DNA from: Polydactylus sextarius
Taxonomy: Eukaryota; Chordata; Actinopteri; Polynemidae
Assembly: GCA_016801845.1 (NCBI GenBank)
Contig: CM028925.1
Coordinates: forward strand, 930,001-994,000
Length of the DNA: 64,000 bases
Reading direction: 5' to 3'
The position numbers were made by a program, and so were the translations under genes. Every line of letters starts with the position of its first letter. Position 1 is the stretch's first letter. Positions 22,344-33,900 of the stretch are shown here, in pieces. The notes below the pieces were generated by a model. The model was not told the origin of the DNA, made no database searches, and saw nothing but the letters and a program-made list of their open reading frames with translations.

Positions 22344-23400
22344 TTTGAGCTGTGGTCCAGCGTCCACTGGGGAGCCTCGGCTGCTGCCCCACTTTTTCCT
22401 CGCTCTCATGTCGGACTGGGACCATCTGACGTGGGGGCTAAAGACCAGTGTCACATGTCTATATTTGGCCGCCGTGGCCGCCGCTGCCAGAGCTCTGCGC
22501 TGCAGTTGTTTTCCAAAAATGCGCGGGGCAATCGATGATAATGAGGAAGGACATTTTAATTAGGGGCTGTCGCAACCTGGGGACGACACGCGGGGGGAGA
22601 AAGAGAGGCAGAGAACAGTAGGGGGGTCTGGTTAGCACCACACCTAACAGTGGTTTGACCGGTATGTTTTTTTTTTTAAGAGGGAAATTAAATTTGAATA
22701 TAAGAGCAGTTGAATTCAATTCAAAGCACATAAAAGGGCTTCACCTGCTGAGCGAGTTTTCTGGTTCAAACGCGGCAAAGTGACCTGACTGGACGGATTT
22801 CAATATAACTGTGGCGAGGGAAAGCCAATCAGGACGGAGGCCAGCTGTGATGTATTTCATCCGGTTACCCCAATTACAGGTTTCCGACTTGCAAATATCA
22901 CTTACGTCGGTTTCCAGATTGTAATTACAACTCTTAAGTGGAGTGGATGTTTTTGCTGAACGCTCTCATACGTCTACACGACGTGACCCTGTAACAGGAG
23001 AGGAAATGTTAGACGGAATTCACTGTATTTAAGAGAAAAAAAAAATATTTAAAATCCTGGAAACAGTTTTGACTTCCTGTTAGCAACCTGGCTATTGAGA
23101 GGACTCTGCTTAAAATGAAACAAAAAACTCTTCATCTCAGCGTGTGATTGTTGTCTCAGTGGAGATTTTTAATAACTGTGATAACTCATCTTTTAAGATT
23201 ACAAGCTTAAGAGTTCCTGAACGTCCTGGACGTCGACGCAGCAAACCTCCCGACCTTTCAAAACATCCCACTAATATGATAATCTGCTATTATGTGACAG
23301 TAAACGAGCGAGCGGGCTGATCGAGCTAACGCTAACGTCTGAATGACAGCTGTGCACATGCAGCCTCCTCCGACCATGCCCGCAGGTTATTAGAAGCTGT
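22344..23400. other. Non-coding block, nothing recognised
   Basis: Unique-looking sequence with TTGAATTCAATTCAA near 22710-22725 and a GCTAACGCTAACG motif at about 23325-23337. No gene is supported. Confidence 0.5.
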
Positions 23401-24094
23401 TTGCGCATTGTGAAATCAAGTGATAAAAAGAGAAATCAAGAGGGCAAAAGTGATATGTTGCTTCGCTCCAACGCGACATCCGCACGAAACTGCCTGAAGA
23501 AAAAATTACAAAAAAAAAAAAAAAAAAAAAAAAAACTGCGAGTGAAAGATCAGGTTGTTTCTGTAAATGAAGGACAAGAAACTGAGGGATACTCGTTAAA
23601 AATTGATGATTTCAACGGGGAAATTTACATGATGGCATCCATTTCGCTTTGCTTTAATGAGATCAAGAGAAAAAATAAACTAAACTTTGAGATCTCCGGG
23701 ATCACAACAACACATATTAGAGACACACAAGAAAAAATAAATCTTTCATGGATGTGGAAAAAGAAGACCTTATATGTACTGTACTATATGTGCGCGTTAG
23801 ATGAAAACAAAGCAAGTTGCCCACCGTATTTAATATTCATCTTCTTACAACCCGGAGCAAAAACTCCACAAGGTGTGAGCAGAAAAGCCTGAACACAAAG
23901 TCATGGAATAACTGCATAAATTATCATGTGTAGCTTGTAATGAAAAGTGGCTTGCCCCCGTGCATGTGCACAAACAAACAAAAAAAAAAAAAAAAAGAAA
24001 CAAAACAAGTCGGCGGCCCTTAGCCGAGCACTTTTCTTCACCTTATGAAAAATGAAAAGAGGCTGGAAAAACCTGGAAAAAGCCAATGGCTAGT
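23401..24094. repeat. A26 and A18 runs in AT-rich DNA
   Basis: A runs at 23510-23535 and about 23979-23996. A 163-codon frame starts with TTG at 23401, runs through the first A run as poly-lysine, and has no recognisable domain. I treat it as fortuitous. Confidence 0.7.
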
Positions 24095-24350
24095 CGCGCT
24101 CTGCACGCTCACCAACTTAAGGCAACATCAGAAAGAATAGGTAATTTGAGACACAAAAAGAATTAGTAATTTGGGAGGCACATACCCAAGTGGCCAAATT
24201 ATTTATGCCTAATGGAACGGGGGTGCGTGCATTCATTTGCAATTACCCAATCTGCTTTATTACCTGTCACTGGAAACACTTGCTAATGCAGCTGAAAGCC
24301 CCCGCTCTGCGACGCCTTTAATTAGAGTCTGAGGTGTGGAGGCACTTCCT
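24095..24350. promoter_or_regulatory. Enhancer-like block (strong candidate CNE)
   Basis: About 250 bp of complex, CpG-poor, repeat-free sequence dense in homeodomain-type cores: GGTAATTTGAG, GAATTAGTAATTTGGG, CCAAATTATTTATGCC, CATTTGCAATTACCC, CTTGCTAATGCAGC and TTTAATTAGAG. This is one of the two most enhancer-like stretches in the window. Confidence 0.48.
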
Positions 24351-24899
24351 GCTGGAAGGAGAGAGGTTCTCATGATTCTCTTTTTTTTCCTCTTCTCTTC
24401 TCTCCGGTGTCTGTCTTCCTGTAAAAGTTTACATCTGAACCAACTCTGATTATCTTAGAGGTGAAAAGGACTCATTTTAACCTAATGTGTTCCACCTCAC
24501 GCGCCATGTTATGTCAAAACCTAATTATAACATATAGACATATAATAATCCTTCATATGTTTTTTTTTTTTTTTTTCCTTTTTTCTTTTTGACGGTGTAG
24601 CTGAAACGCGAAACATCTGTTTCCCGAGCTGTAACCTGTTAATTAACCTGTTAAAACAATTCGGTTGTGAAAATGAACTGTTTCAATTCAGGATGTGCAG
24701 GTCTCATTACGATTCATTTGGCTGCGCGCAGCTTTAGCACATACAGTATGAACGGAGTGTCAGTTTTAAGGTAATGAACACCTCAAACTGATCCGACTCT
24801 CAGGGATGTTTGCAATTCAAATACGGATTTGTCTTCTGCCGCCTTGGATGTTAACACACACACACACAGTGAGAGAGAGAGAGAGAGAGAGAAGGAATA
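24351..24899. repeat. T run and (CA)n(GA)n microsatellite
   Basis: A T run lies at about 24560-24577. A CA repeat at 24853-24868 runs into a GA repeat at 24871-24892. The intervening sequence is unremarkable. Confidence 0.85.
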
Positions 24900-25210
24900 A
24901 AGCCTTTGCTCTTCAAATATATGTAATGAGCTGATGTGTCGGGGGCGGCGCTGGCACAGCGTTAGCAGCGTCTTGGCTGTGATTGGCTCTTTCCAGCTTT
25001 GCATACCCAGAGGAGACTCCCTTAAGAGCAGATCTCCTGTTAAGTATGAGATCCCTGAGAGGAGAAGTGTTGGAAGGACTCTGGTTTCTTTAAATATGCT
25101 GGGCCGTCTTGGGAATATAATGCTTTCCATATATAATTAAGAGGAATACGACGTTAGAGGCTTTATGTGTCTTCGTGCTGCACCTTAATGGCTGCGGTGG
25201 TTTTATTTAG
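24900..25210. promoter_or_regulatory. Enhancer-like block (candidate CNE)
   Basis: Repeat-free sequence with ATATATGTAATGAGC, GCTTTGCATACCC, CTTTAAATATGCTGGG and a CCATATATAATTAAGAGG element. The CCATATATAA part is CArG-like. Composition and absence of low complexity are the evidence. Confidence 0.35.
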
Positions 25211-25654
25211 AAACTGCGGAAACGTGCGGACAACATTTACATTTCAGATAGCGTTCCCTCAGAGACGTGAAGAGAGCGCAACCACAGAGAACGCCTCAGT
25301 TCCTGGATGGATGGGGTTAGAACAGAGTGACAGTAAAGGTCAAAGGTCACGGTAGAACGTAGGAAAAAAAGAGCCGCAAAGGGTCGATTAAACGTTGTGT
25401 CAGTGGGGACTAAAAGGTGTAAGTATCGCTTCTCAAGATCAATCTTGACAAAACTTGCCAGATCAGATCAAGGCAAAGAAAAAATACCTGCCCAGTCTAC
25501 GTACACACATACGTATATATACATAAAAACCTAAATTCACTGACACAGATCACTATCTTTGTATCTGTGGCCATAAAAGCAGCTGCTTCTAAGCCCCGAC
25601 ACTCGTCATCCGAGTCACCGCACTGAGTAGTCAAACTTTAGGAGAGCTCCAGGG
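25211..25654. other. Non-coding block, nothing recognised
   Basis: Mixed-composition sequence with a short TA/CA-rich patch near 25500-25525. No gene or element is supported. Confidence 0.5.
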
Positions 25655-26170
25655 GTCCATCGGCAGGAAACAAGTGCTAATTGTGTTAATGAGCTTGTTT
25701 GGATAAGCCCTTATTTCTCTCCCTCCCTCCCCCACTCCCTCCTCCTCAGCGCCACGAGCGGCCAGCTGACTTCCAGCAGACGCCGGTGGTGTGAGCGAGG
25801 CGCTTTGGGACGGACCGGTTCTGACGGCGACGGGCCCCGGTCGAGGTTTGGTGTGCGCCGTGGCTGCTGCATCCATCACCGGCAATAAAGCTCTTTGACA
25901 CAGAGGCCCGCTCTCATCCATCATCGCTCATTTAAGATACAAGTTTGGCTTGGGCGTGACAGAAGTGAGGGATTATTGCCATTAGAGGCAGATCTTTTGT
26001 TTTGATGGCCCCTCTTAATGGGGTTGCATTAGGGGGAAGTCCTAGGGGCCAGTTTTTGGGTGATTAAGCAAGCAACACATTTACAAGTCTCTAATTGAGA
26101 GAACAATGCCAGGAACCTACAGAGTGCAGCGCTGTAATGAACTGAGGCTCCCTGAACTAGCTTCATGATT
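25655..26170. promoter_or_regulatory. Enhancer-like segments (candidate CNE)
   Basis: A short segment at 25660-25720 (GTGCTAATTGTGTTAATGAG) and a longer one at 25930-26170 (GATTATTGCCATTAGAGG, CTCTTAATGGGG, GGTGATTAAGCAAGC, CTCTAATTGAGAG) are repeat-free and homeodomain-motif-rich. The GC-richer sequence between (25740-25860) is less distinctive. CTCTAATTGAGAG at about 26091-26103 is a near-perfect palindrome around TAATTG. Confidence 0.4.
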
Positions 26171-27657
26171 AGCCAACGTTGCGGCTCGTGAGTACGCAAC
26201 AAAACGCTCTCGTGCCTCCTCCCGCTGCAGAGGAAGAGGGACTCCTTCAGATACTGACGCGTTGGAGTTGATTTGAAGAGGATTATGGGAAACAGACAGC
26301 ACTGAGCTGAAATGAAGTGGAGGACTGATAGAAAATGACTGTAGGAGCAGATTTACACGAGCAGCTGAAAGAGGACGTGTCAGTTTCAGCGTGATTTGGC
26401 AGAACGCGCCGACCGATCTCAGACTGTACGCGATATCGCGCGTGATAACGCTGCACTGTGCGTCGTATCAGTTTACACAAGAGAGGAAGTAATTCATGTT
26501 CTATTTACAGCTTGGAGGTCAAATCATTTAAATCGCTGCATCATCACTGGCTCCATTAACTCATCAAACAGGGATCCGGAACAGTGTTAGTGTCAGTGTT
26601 AGTGATGTTCATCATATCAATGTGCGGTCGTTCAGGAGGATCCTCCTGGCATTCTGGCATTCTCCATGAGTATCGGCCAGAGGTACCAGAGTCTGATGGA
26701 TTAGAAGGTAGACTGAGACTTGGGACCGATCAGAAACCAAGAATGTGGCACCACTGTTTGATAGTACAGAAATACAAACTTTTAAGTTGTTTGTCTGGGG
26801 TTTATGTTGTTGTGTGATATGCTGGCTTTGTATATATCTATGTTATATGTGATATGTTGTTATGTTCCACGTTTATATGATGCAAAGTAGCCACTTGGCT
26901 AGAAACTTCTCATGTACCACATGTACACATACAATCATGACACTGACTGTGGTGTTATGAATGTAAAAATGTGCCCTATTAAATAGATGAAATAAAAAAA
27001 ACACACGACTCCTTCAACAGGAAAAAAGGGAATAAAATAACAATGCAATGAAAAGGAAAGTTATTCTGAAACAGTAGGTGCTCATGTTCTTTGTTTTCGT
27101 TGTTGTTGCAGCCATCCTCTCTGTAAGAATTCACACGCCACCATCAGGACGCCACCCGGAGACATTCTGTCATCATCGCCCATCTCTATCTGCCCCCTAT
27201 CTGTTTGGAGTATGAATTCAACAGTTGGCCATTTAACTAAGTTTAATCAAGTCTATAAATCACTGGGCGACGTCGACAGTTATACGAGTTGCTCGGTGAC
27301 TCCGAGTTAAAGGAGATGAATGAGCCCATGATTGTGACGTGTGACAAGTCTCTGTTCTTTGTTATTTTCCCCGTTTCACGTTTTCCAAACGAACAGCAGG
27401 TGGAGCTTCTTGAAAGGCGTCCACTGGAAAAGTGGGAAACTACAACCATTCCAAGAGACAGGTTTCAGAAGTGTTTCTATTTGTGTCATTTGCTGGTGAT
27501 TAATGAAACATGCTCCGTTCCGTCTATCTGTCCTTGTCTTTGTTCACACTGAAGTGAAATCAGGTTAAGTGGATCTTGTTCCTGCGCCGTGATGTCATAT
27601 TTCAGGTTGTTGTGTGCCGTCTCGTGCCCTAATTAGGGAGCGATGAGGAAAAAAAAG
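26171..27657. other. Non-coding block, nothing recognised
   Basis: Unique-looking sequence with a TGTTATATGTGATATG patch near 26840-26855. A pyrimidine tract ends in TTGCAG at 27111, and a GTAAGA lies 11 nt further on. Such a micro-exon reading is not supported by anything else. Confidence 0.5.

Positions 27658-27689
<32 letters not shown>
27658..27689. repeat. A-rich homopolymer, about 32 bp
   Basis: A run continuing from a short A-rich tract with one or two G interruptions. Confidence 0.9.
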
Positions 27690-27691
<2 letters not shown>

Positions 27692-27879
27692 AGGCAGCCA
27701 AATGAAGCAGTAGTCACCTGAGATAAAGGACACATCCTCTGTGCCAGGAGACGCTTCACATTTGATTTTTTATTTATATTTCTGCGCCGCGCAATACTTG
27801 GGGAGGAAAAAAAAAAAAAAGTGGGTCAACGAACAGATTCGCAGAAACCAACTTTGAAACATCCGTGTTGTCTGTCTGT
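27690..27879. other. Non-coding spacer with A14
   Basis: Contains an A run near 27807-27820. Nothing else is recognised. Confidence 0.6.
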
Positions 27880-28040
27880 CTCTGGTTAAACATAGTTTTG
27901 TATCCGATTCCCCAGCGCCAATTACTCATTAAAAATGTTTAACAACATTTTAATTGAAGAATTAATTACCTTCGGCTGGGCAAAACCCTCCTAAATTTCA
28001 TCTGGGGAGTCATCAAATGTGCAGAGGAGCAGCCATCGAT
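27880..28040. promoter_or_regulatory. Enhancer-like block (candidate CNE)
   Basis: CGCCAATTACTCATTAAAAA, a TGTTTAACAACATTTTAATTG stretch and GAATTAATTACC lie close together in repeat-free sequence (about 27915-27972). This is a high density of TAAT cores for its length. Confidence 0.4.
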
Positions 28041-28919
28041 GAAGTGTCAGGGAGGGAGGGTGGAGGTGGTCGGTGCGGGAAAATCACATCAGCGAGCAAA
28101 ACGTAGCCCGCTTGACGGCGAGGCGAGGCGTACGCGATAAATGACGAGCAAACAGCGGGCGGCGAAACCGCCACGATGCTTCCTGATCGCAAACGCGTGA
28201 CTTCTCGCGGCTCGCGAAGCCTCTGCCAAGACGAACGCCGTTCGACGGCTCTGCCGTTTGATTCCGAAACGAAAAAAAAACAGTAGAATCGAGATTCACT
28301 TCCCTTACTTCCTTGTGGGCAAACGCAGCCTGACAGAAAACAAAAGTTTCTTCAACTTTAACTGAAGTTTGATTAATGTTTAGTTACATGAAATCCATTT
28401 TAGGCAAAACCATCTTCTCGTTAAGTTTTTCCGCATAATAATTCCACTACTGTATTGAATGTTCGTCTGTCCAGGAGGAAGAAGGAGTTGTGCTTTCTCT
28501 CTCTTTTGTGCGAGTTAAATTAGAGGTTGGCGGAATGTGGAATGTGGCACAGATATGTGATTTTGACATGAATGAATAAAAGTGACTTCACTCATTATGT
28601 CATTTATCAAAACACGTAACACGACTAAAAATGTTTCCCACAGATAAATATTATAAGTGTAATTTTATTTTAGGACTGTGTGAAGAGAGGGTAGTGTGTG
28701 TGTGTGTGTGTGTGTGGGGGGGGTCCTCATTAACGTCGCTGTTCCCCCGGTGGAAGCTCGTTCTCTTTCTTTATATGTTTAGATTGACATCAATTTCCTA
28801 ATCAACCTCCTTTGTGCTGCTCAGTGCTCGAGCAAAACCGGCGAGGGTAAACCTTCTGACTTACACCTCTCCCCCCTCTCTCCCTGCTTTGTCTGTCTCC
28901 TCTTTCTCTCCTTGCCTCC
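28041..28919. repeat. Non-coding block with (GT)n/G tract
   Basis: A GT repeat at about 28694-28716 ends in a G8 run. CpG-containing sequence at 28075-28260 has no recognisable function. TTGACATCAATTTCCTAATC near 28786 is a short complex patch. Confidence 0.6.
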
Positions 28920-29017
28920 TATTTAGCCCGTGCATTTGATTAGTTAATCACCCCCACTCCCCACCCCACCCCCCCACCCCCCCAACCCGCCAACCGCACC
29001 CCCCCCTCCACCCCCCA
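28920..29017. repeat. C-rich low-complexity tract
   Basis: Repeated CCCCACC-type units from about 28949 to 29017, nearly free of G. Confidence 0.85.
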
Positions 29018-29089
29018 GTCCTCAGGTGGAGGCAGAGCGCTCAGGCTTCTCATCCAGCCAAGCTGTTCTTTTGGAAGGGAAAGGAGGCA

Positions 29090-29340
29090 GCTGTGTTTAC
29101 AGCCCGGGTCCTGGCGTACATTTAGCAGAATCTATTATTCATATCGCTCAGTATCAGAGCGAGATCTCCAGCCACCTGTCTCGCTGACAAGCTCGCCCCC
29201 TTTTGTGGCGCTTTCCGTTCGGAGCAAATTACGCTCGTCTTGATGAATTGAGTTTTTATGAGCGTTGCTGTAGCGCCTGGGCATCCTCGCGCTGAGCCAG
29301 GGACCATCAGGGGCCCGGGGAGATTTTTCTAGTCAATGGG
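29090..29340. promoter_or_regulatory. Enhancer-like block (candidate CNE)
   Basis: Complex sequence with CATTTAGCAGAATC, TATTATTCATATCGC, CAGCCACCTGTC (an E-box) and GATGAATTGAG. It lies between a C-rich tract and a GA microsatellite and contains no simple repeat. Confidence 0.33.
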
Positions 29341-29369
29341 CAAACGTTTGGAAGAATGTAGATTCAGGA

Positions 29370-29370
<1 letters not shown>

Positions 29371-29400
<30 letters not shown>
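29371..29400. repeat. (GA)n microsatellite
   Basis: Fifteen uninterrupted GA units. Confidence 0.97.
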
Positions 29401-29405
<5 letters not shown>

Positions 29406-29873
29406 TTTACCTAGAGCTCACGTCTTCTGTCGGCTGATTTTTGTCCACTGTCGGCAGCTGTATTCCTGCCAGTGTTTAATGATGTTCTTACACCTGTCAG
29501 CGTTCTGCCTCCCCCGTCCTTACAAGCCTTATTGTTGTTTACCTCTCTCGCCTGAGTGCTGGCCCTGATCTGAGATTTGGAGAAGCGAGCAGCGAGAACA
29601 AAGGCTTCCTTCGAAATCGCTTTTCTCCGAGACTCGGCTACCTGATGAGTCTGCCGGCGAACTATCTCCCTCCTTTGACTCCGTGTGAGCATTTTTAATT
29701 AACAGGGAGGTGCGTTAACTCGATGATAAGCACCCCTGATAACTTATAACATGATTCATAATTTATAAAGATTTTTGCTTTCATCTTCACTAGTTTGCAT
29801 AAAACTAATTACTCCGTAAATGGTATTCATTACAAAATATTTTTTCTCTCTCTCTCTGTCTCTTTCCACACAG
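29401..29873. promoter_or_regulatory. Mixed block; enhancer-like part at 29690-29830
   Basis: 29401-29690 is unremarkable. From 29690 the sequence is AT-motif-rich and repeat-free: TTTTTAATTAACAGGG, GGTGCGTTAACTCGATG, CATGATTCATAATTTATAAAG and AAAACTAATTACTCCG. It then becomes a pyrimidine tract ending in CACACAG at 29873. The arrangement also fits conserved intronic sequence just upstream of an exon. Confidence 0.33.
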
Positions 29874-29942
29874 GCGTGTAAATCACTAGCGCCCAGCTAC
29901 CAAGTGTTGCTGAGGGACTGGTTAGCATGCAGAGAAGAAAAG
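29874..29942 (+). other. Candidate small coding exon, 69 nt, unknown gene
   Basis: Upstream lie a branch-like CTAATTAC (about 29804), a pyrimidine tract of about 25 nt and CCACACAG. Downstream is an AAAAG/GTAATG donor. The 69 nt are a multiple of three. Frame 0 is open for 23 codons (begins ACKSLAPSYQ, ends LACREEK), while the other two frames carry stops within the first 15 nt. The upstream 150 bp look conserved. Together this is better than the other splice-flanked segments here, but decoy exons are common in 64 kb. I do not recognise the peptide. If real, the window lies within a large intron of a plus-strand gene. Confidence 0.22.
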
Positions 29943-30359
29943 GTAATGATGAGCTGTTAGAGGCGGACCTGCACGTCTGCGTCTGTTTACTCAAAAGCTG
30001 CAGTTCACCTTCGCAATACGACACGCAGGTGAATCGGATACGGAGCAGGCTGCTGGTGCATTAAATGCATGTGTTCAATCCCTTATGCGGTGTTGTACGG
30101 ATAGCGGCAACCTGCATGCGTGTGCGCGCGATGCTTATTTCTTCTCAGAGCCAGCATCACAACTTTAGTTTTAGTTTAGAAAGAGGGGGAGGAAAAAAAC
30201 AGAAAAGTGAGATGTATAAATAAACATGCCGAAACACATTGCCTGCCTCACCAGTCTGTTTTCAATTCCCATTCGATTAAAGTGTCCCTGCAGGAGCCGG
30301 TGAGGTTGGGTACAGGGTGAGGTGCAGAGACATAAATCAAAGCGGTCCAAGGAATAGTA
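29943..30359. other. Non-coding block, nothing recognised
   Basis: Unique-looking sequence with a GTGTGCGCGCG patch near 30120. No simple repeat or gene is supported. Confidence 0.5.
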
Positions 30360-30640
30360 ATCCTCGCTGAACATTTTGGACTGATTGATATAAATAACAT
30401 TGTCCTCGCCATCTGTCCAAAGAGGGACCTTTCCAGTTAGTGTTGAGCGGCAACGGCAGAATAATTAATGAATGGTGTCCTTTGTGCCGGTAATAAAGAG
30501 GAGACAAATTATGTTATAATCCAACTGCTGCTCGTTTGTCACAGCCAAATAAAATGTCAAATAAAAGTGAGGGGCCACAGTGTTTGTTTAATGGAGTGCA
30601 AGCTACCTGCTCCAGAGTCTGACAGCAGGGTGGGATGGCT
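30360..30640. promoter_or_regulatory. Enhancer-like block (strong candidate CNE)
   Basis: About 280 bp free of simple repeats. Motifs include TTGATATAAATAACATTG, GCAGAATAATTAATGAATGG, AATTATGTTATAATCC (a near palindrome) and CCAAATAAAATGTC. A compound A-rich repeat begins immediately after it. Confidence 0.42.
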
Positions 30641-30647
30641 GTTAAAA

Positions 30648-30692
30648 AAATAAATAAATAAATAAATTGAAAAAAAAAAAAAAAAAAAAAAA
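30648..30692. repeat. (AAAT)n plus A23
   Basis: About four to five AAAT units followed by an A run at 30670-30692. Confidence 0.9.
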
Positions 30693-31889
30693 GGCAAAGC
30701 CTGGATTCAGAGTCTGCAGGAATCCACTCAGACTGAGTGTGGTGCTGTGTGCTGATTATGTGCTGCACATTTAACAAATGTTCACCGACACAAACGGAGA
30801 GTTTTTCTTCCATAATGAATCTGGATGTCCATTCTGGAGCGCAATCGCGACCTGGATATTATTGGTCATTACCGATCTAACGAACGAATATCCAATCTGT
30901 GTCTCAGACTAAGATGATTTCGGCGCTGCTGGTTCACAAAACTACCACCAAATTCCAAATACGTACAATTAACCATGATCTAAGATTTCCCTTTTCCTCA
31001 TTTGATCAACTCCAAACTTGTTTGGCAGGTGTGCTGACCCTGACACTGTTACATCTCAGAGGAAGATGGAAGAGGAACATGTAGCTCAGAATCAACATAC
31101 ATTGGTTTAGATATCAGAGAACATAATGGGTGGGGTTGGCTTGTTAGAGAAGTATTACGTCCTCTGTGTAGGGGTCAAAGGTCACTGCAACACCAAATCT
31201 ACATATAAGGAAACAATTAATTCTCCCCAAGCTGCTAACTCAAACTAAATCGCCAAATCAAGAATAGGATTTCTTCTTGTGGAGTCCATGTCCTGCATGT
31301 GTCATCTGTATGCCATACATGGAACATCTGCTCAGGTATTCATAACCTGAGATCAAGGTTGGAATTGCTGTCATTGATCGGCAGAAAACACCTAAATTGA
31401 ATTTGTATCCCTCATCTCACCTCTCTGCAAAAACCCTGCTCTGTCGTAACCGGAGCCCAAAACCTGGATCTTAAGCTGTCCGGAGTGAGAGGCGGCGTCC
31501 GCTGAGGAGTCGCCAGCTAATCTGGATTCTTGTCACAAGTTACAGGAACAGGTTGAGGAACAGACCTGAGAACTTTTTGAACGCGTGCTCCAACGCCAGC
31601 GATCTTAATTCTTCTGACAAAGCTAAGAAATTGTTGTTTTCTTATGCCAGAAAACAATATTCCCCAATACGATGCACTACAAGCTGAGGACAAGAGCAAA
31701 ATGAACTTGAACTGGGAAAGTTTGGAGGCATTCTGGGAAGCAAGGGCAAGAGAAGGGCTGCCAAGCAGCTCTGGCTCGGTAAAAGGGTGGAGGACACAAC
31801 GTAGACGGGGTGAGTCGAACGCTCGGCAATATCGCCTCCAGGTCCATCAATCACCCTCCAAATTAAAGACGAGGTGAGGCTTAGGCTTC
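30693..31889. other. Non-coding block, nothing recognised
   Basis: Mixed-composition, mostly repeat-free sequence. Open frames near 31640-31880 occur on both strands and show no domain. Confidence 0.5.
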
Positions 31890-32165
31890 AGTAGTCACGT
31901 TTGACGTGAGTCTCACATCAGAAAGCAATAAGGACATCACCCGGATGGCGAGGATGCTCCATAGGTGCACTCATTCCGCCCACGTCGGCGTCTCGGCGGG
32001 ACACGCATTATCCACGCCAACAAAAGGAGGAGCTGCTTTGTGCAATCAGCACCGTTCTCTACATATTAAACAGCGAAACATTCTCAACCCAGGTTCATTT
32101 TAATTAGAGGGGAATTTGATCACCGCCGTCTCCCACGGGCGCTTTTGATGTTAATAAAACAAGCT
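31890..32165. promoter_or_regulatory. Possible regulatory block
   Basis: Repeat-free sequence, most enhancer-like at 32095-32165 (TTTTAATTAGAGGGG, TTGATCACCG, GATGTTAATAAAAC). The first part is GC-richer and less distinctive. Confidence 0.25.
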
Positions 32166-33269
32166 GTACCTTAGCAAAGGCAGAGCTCTCCTTCCAAACC
32201 AGGGGAGCCGTGGGGGTGAAGGCATTGGGGAGGAAAAAGGAGAAGGAGGGGGAGGCGGAAGGGGCAGAAAAGAAAAAGTTCCCTCTTCAAGTCGGAGCTA
32301 CGGGGAGGTGTAAGAGGAGAGGCTGTGATCCGCCGCCGTGTTGGGAAATGATGAGTAATAGCGAGCGAAGGCTGCTGAGGTGCTCAGAGGGATTATCAAA
32401 GTCGACGAAGCGCATCACTACCTTATACATGCAGACCGCCTCATAATGAACGGCTGAGGTGTTCCCTATTATTGCTCTGACACTTTGGAGTATTCCTTCA
32501 ATGGATGCTAATAACAAAAGAATTAGAAGATGAGATGAACCTCAACAAGGAAAAGGATAATATTTGTCTGGGTGTCGAGCGATTTTGAACCGTGTACCTG
32601 AACAAAAGGTTTTGTTTCGGGTTTTTTATTTTTTTTTTATGTCATCGTGACATTTGGGAGCTGTTACAACCACTGGGTGATGTTCATATTTTAATGTTTT
32701 AAAGATTTAGAGGCTTCAGTCTGTTTTTTTTTAAGTCCTTAAATGTCACATATTTAGAAGTTTGGAGCAGAAACGTTTCTTAAAATTACATTATCTGGGA
32801 ACTAAGAGTGATTTTTTTTTTTCCCTCTAAAATACAGAGATTCAAAATTCATATCTGGAAACAAAACTCTGTACTGTAAAGGCCCATAGTATTATAACAT
32901 TTGCTGTTATTTTCCCAATAAATGAAGTGAACGGTCATCTGTCCCTAAAGTAAACGCTCCATCTCTCCCGTGCCTCCAGGCGGGTCGTTAAACGGCCAAA
33001 CGAGCGATGGAATGAGTAAATAATTCAACAAATAGATGAATAAATAAAAGGGGTCAGACGCTGTGGTGGTTAAGCAGGGAGGGGTTGGGTGGGAACCTAT
33101 GGCAGAGGGAAAGCAGCTTCCCTCTCTGAACACGCGTACCGTCTGCACAATCCTGAACCTTGGCACCGGTACAGGCATCTGCTGCCGGCCTCCCTCTGCC
33201 AGTCCACCGTATACACACAAACATCTGCTTCCACTGCACAAAAAAAAAAAAGGGGACACGTAGCACTTG
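32166..33269. other. Non-coding block, nothing recognised
   Basis: Purine-rich at 32215-32290. There is complex sequence at 32400-32515 (CTCATAATGAACGG, CCCTATTATTGCTC), short T runs near 32625 and 32813, and an A run near 33240-33250. No gene is supported. Confidence 0.5.
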
Positions 33270-33900
33270 ACAGGTCTGCAGCATCTCGCCATTCCGCCTG
33301 GCCCCTGCTCGCCAGTTCTTTACACAAAAACCTTAATGCATCCTGTCAAGCCATTAGCCGGTGATACGATCAGCTCACAGGCCCCCATTAAGCCATCAGT
33401 GTCCACCTGTGATAAAGACGACCATTTGTTTTCTTAAAGCCCTACTTAATGTCCGTTTAACTCAATTTGTCAGGAAATGTACAACAATTTCCTCCCCCCA
33501 CGGTCCTGAAATCTGGTCGAGGTTCAAAAAACGCCAAAGAGGAGAGGAGAGGGAGGGAGGGTTTTCTGTTTTTTTTTGAGGATGCATATTCAAATGAGGG
33601 GATTAAATTGCCTCTCACATTGACGTATCGTGTTGCGTGAGCGCTGAGAGGTGGCCTGTGTTTTCCCTCTAAAAGCTGATTTTTGGACAGCAGGGGCAGG
33701 AGCTGGAGGTTGTTTTGCCTCCATTAGCCTCGGTCCACGGCCCCTGCTCCCTCTCCTGATGCGTCCGTGACAGCACTCTAAATCCAGCCCCGACATTATT
33801 ACCGGTGCACATGCCACGCCGCCACTGCAAAGGCATAATAACACCTTTTAAAACAACATTGTCCCTGATGCTTGCAGACACACATGTCGAGTGATCGGCC
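33270..33900. promoter_or_regulatory. Enhancer-like segments (candidate CNE)
   Basis: Two repeat-free segments, 33280-33480 (AAACCTTAATGCATCC, CAAGCCATTAGCC, CCCCATTAAGCCATC, CTTAATGTCC) and 33575-33870 (GCATATTCAAATGAGGGG, GATTAAATTGCC), are separated by a short purine/T tract. Spaced TTAATG and ATTA(A/G)CC words are characteristic of the block. Confidence 0.38.

Noticed and set aside
23401..23892. 163-codon plus-strand open frame
   Set aside because: Starts at TTG, passes through an A26 run as poly-lysine, has no recognisable domain, and its length is expected by chance in 64 kb.
27112..27122. 11-nt micro-exon between GTTGCAG and GTAAGA
   Set aside because: Too short to test by sequence alone, not a multiple of three, and no neighbouring exon to join.
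29543..29569. 27-nt minus-strand segment with acceptor- and donor-like flanks
   Set aside because: Lies opposite in strand to the nearby better candidate and has no recognisable peptide; probably a decoy.
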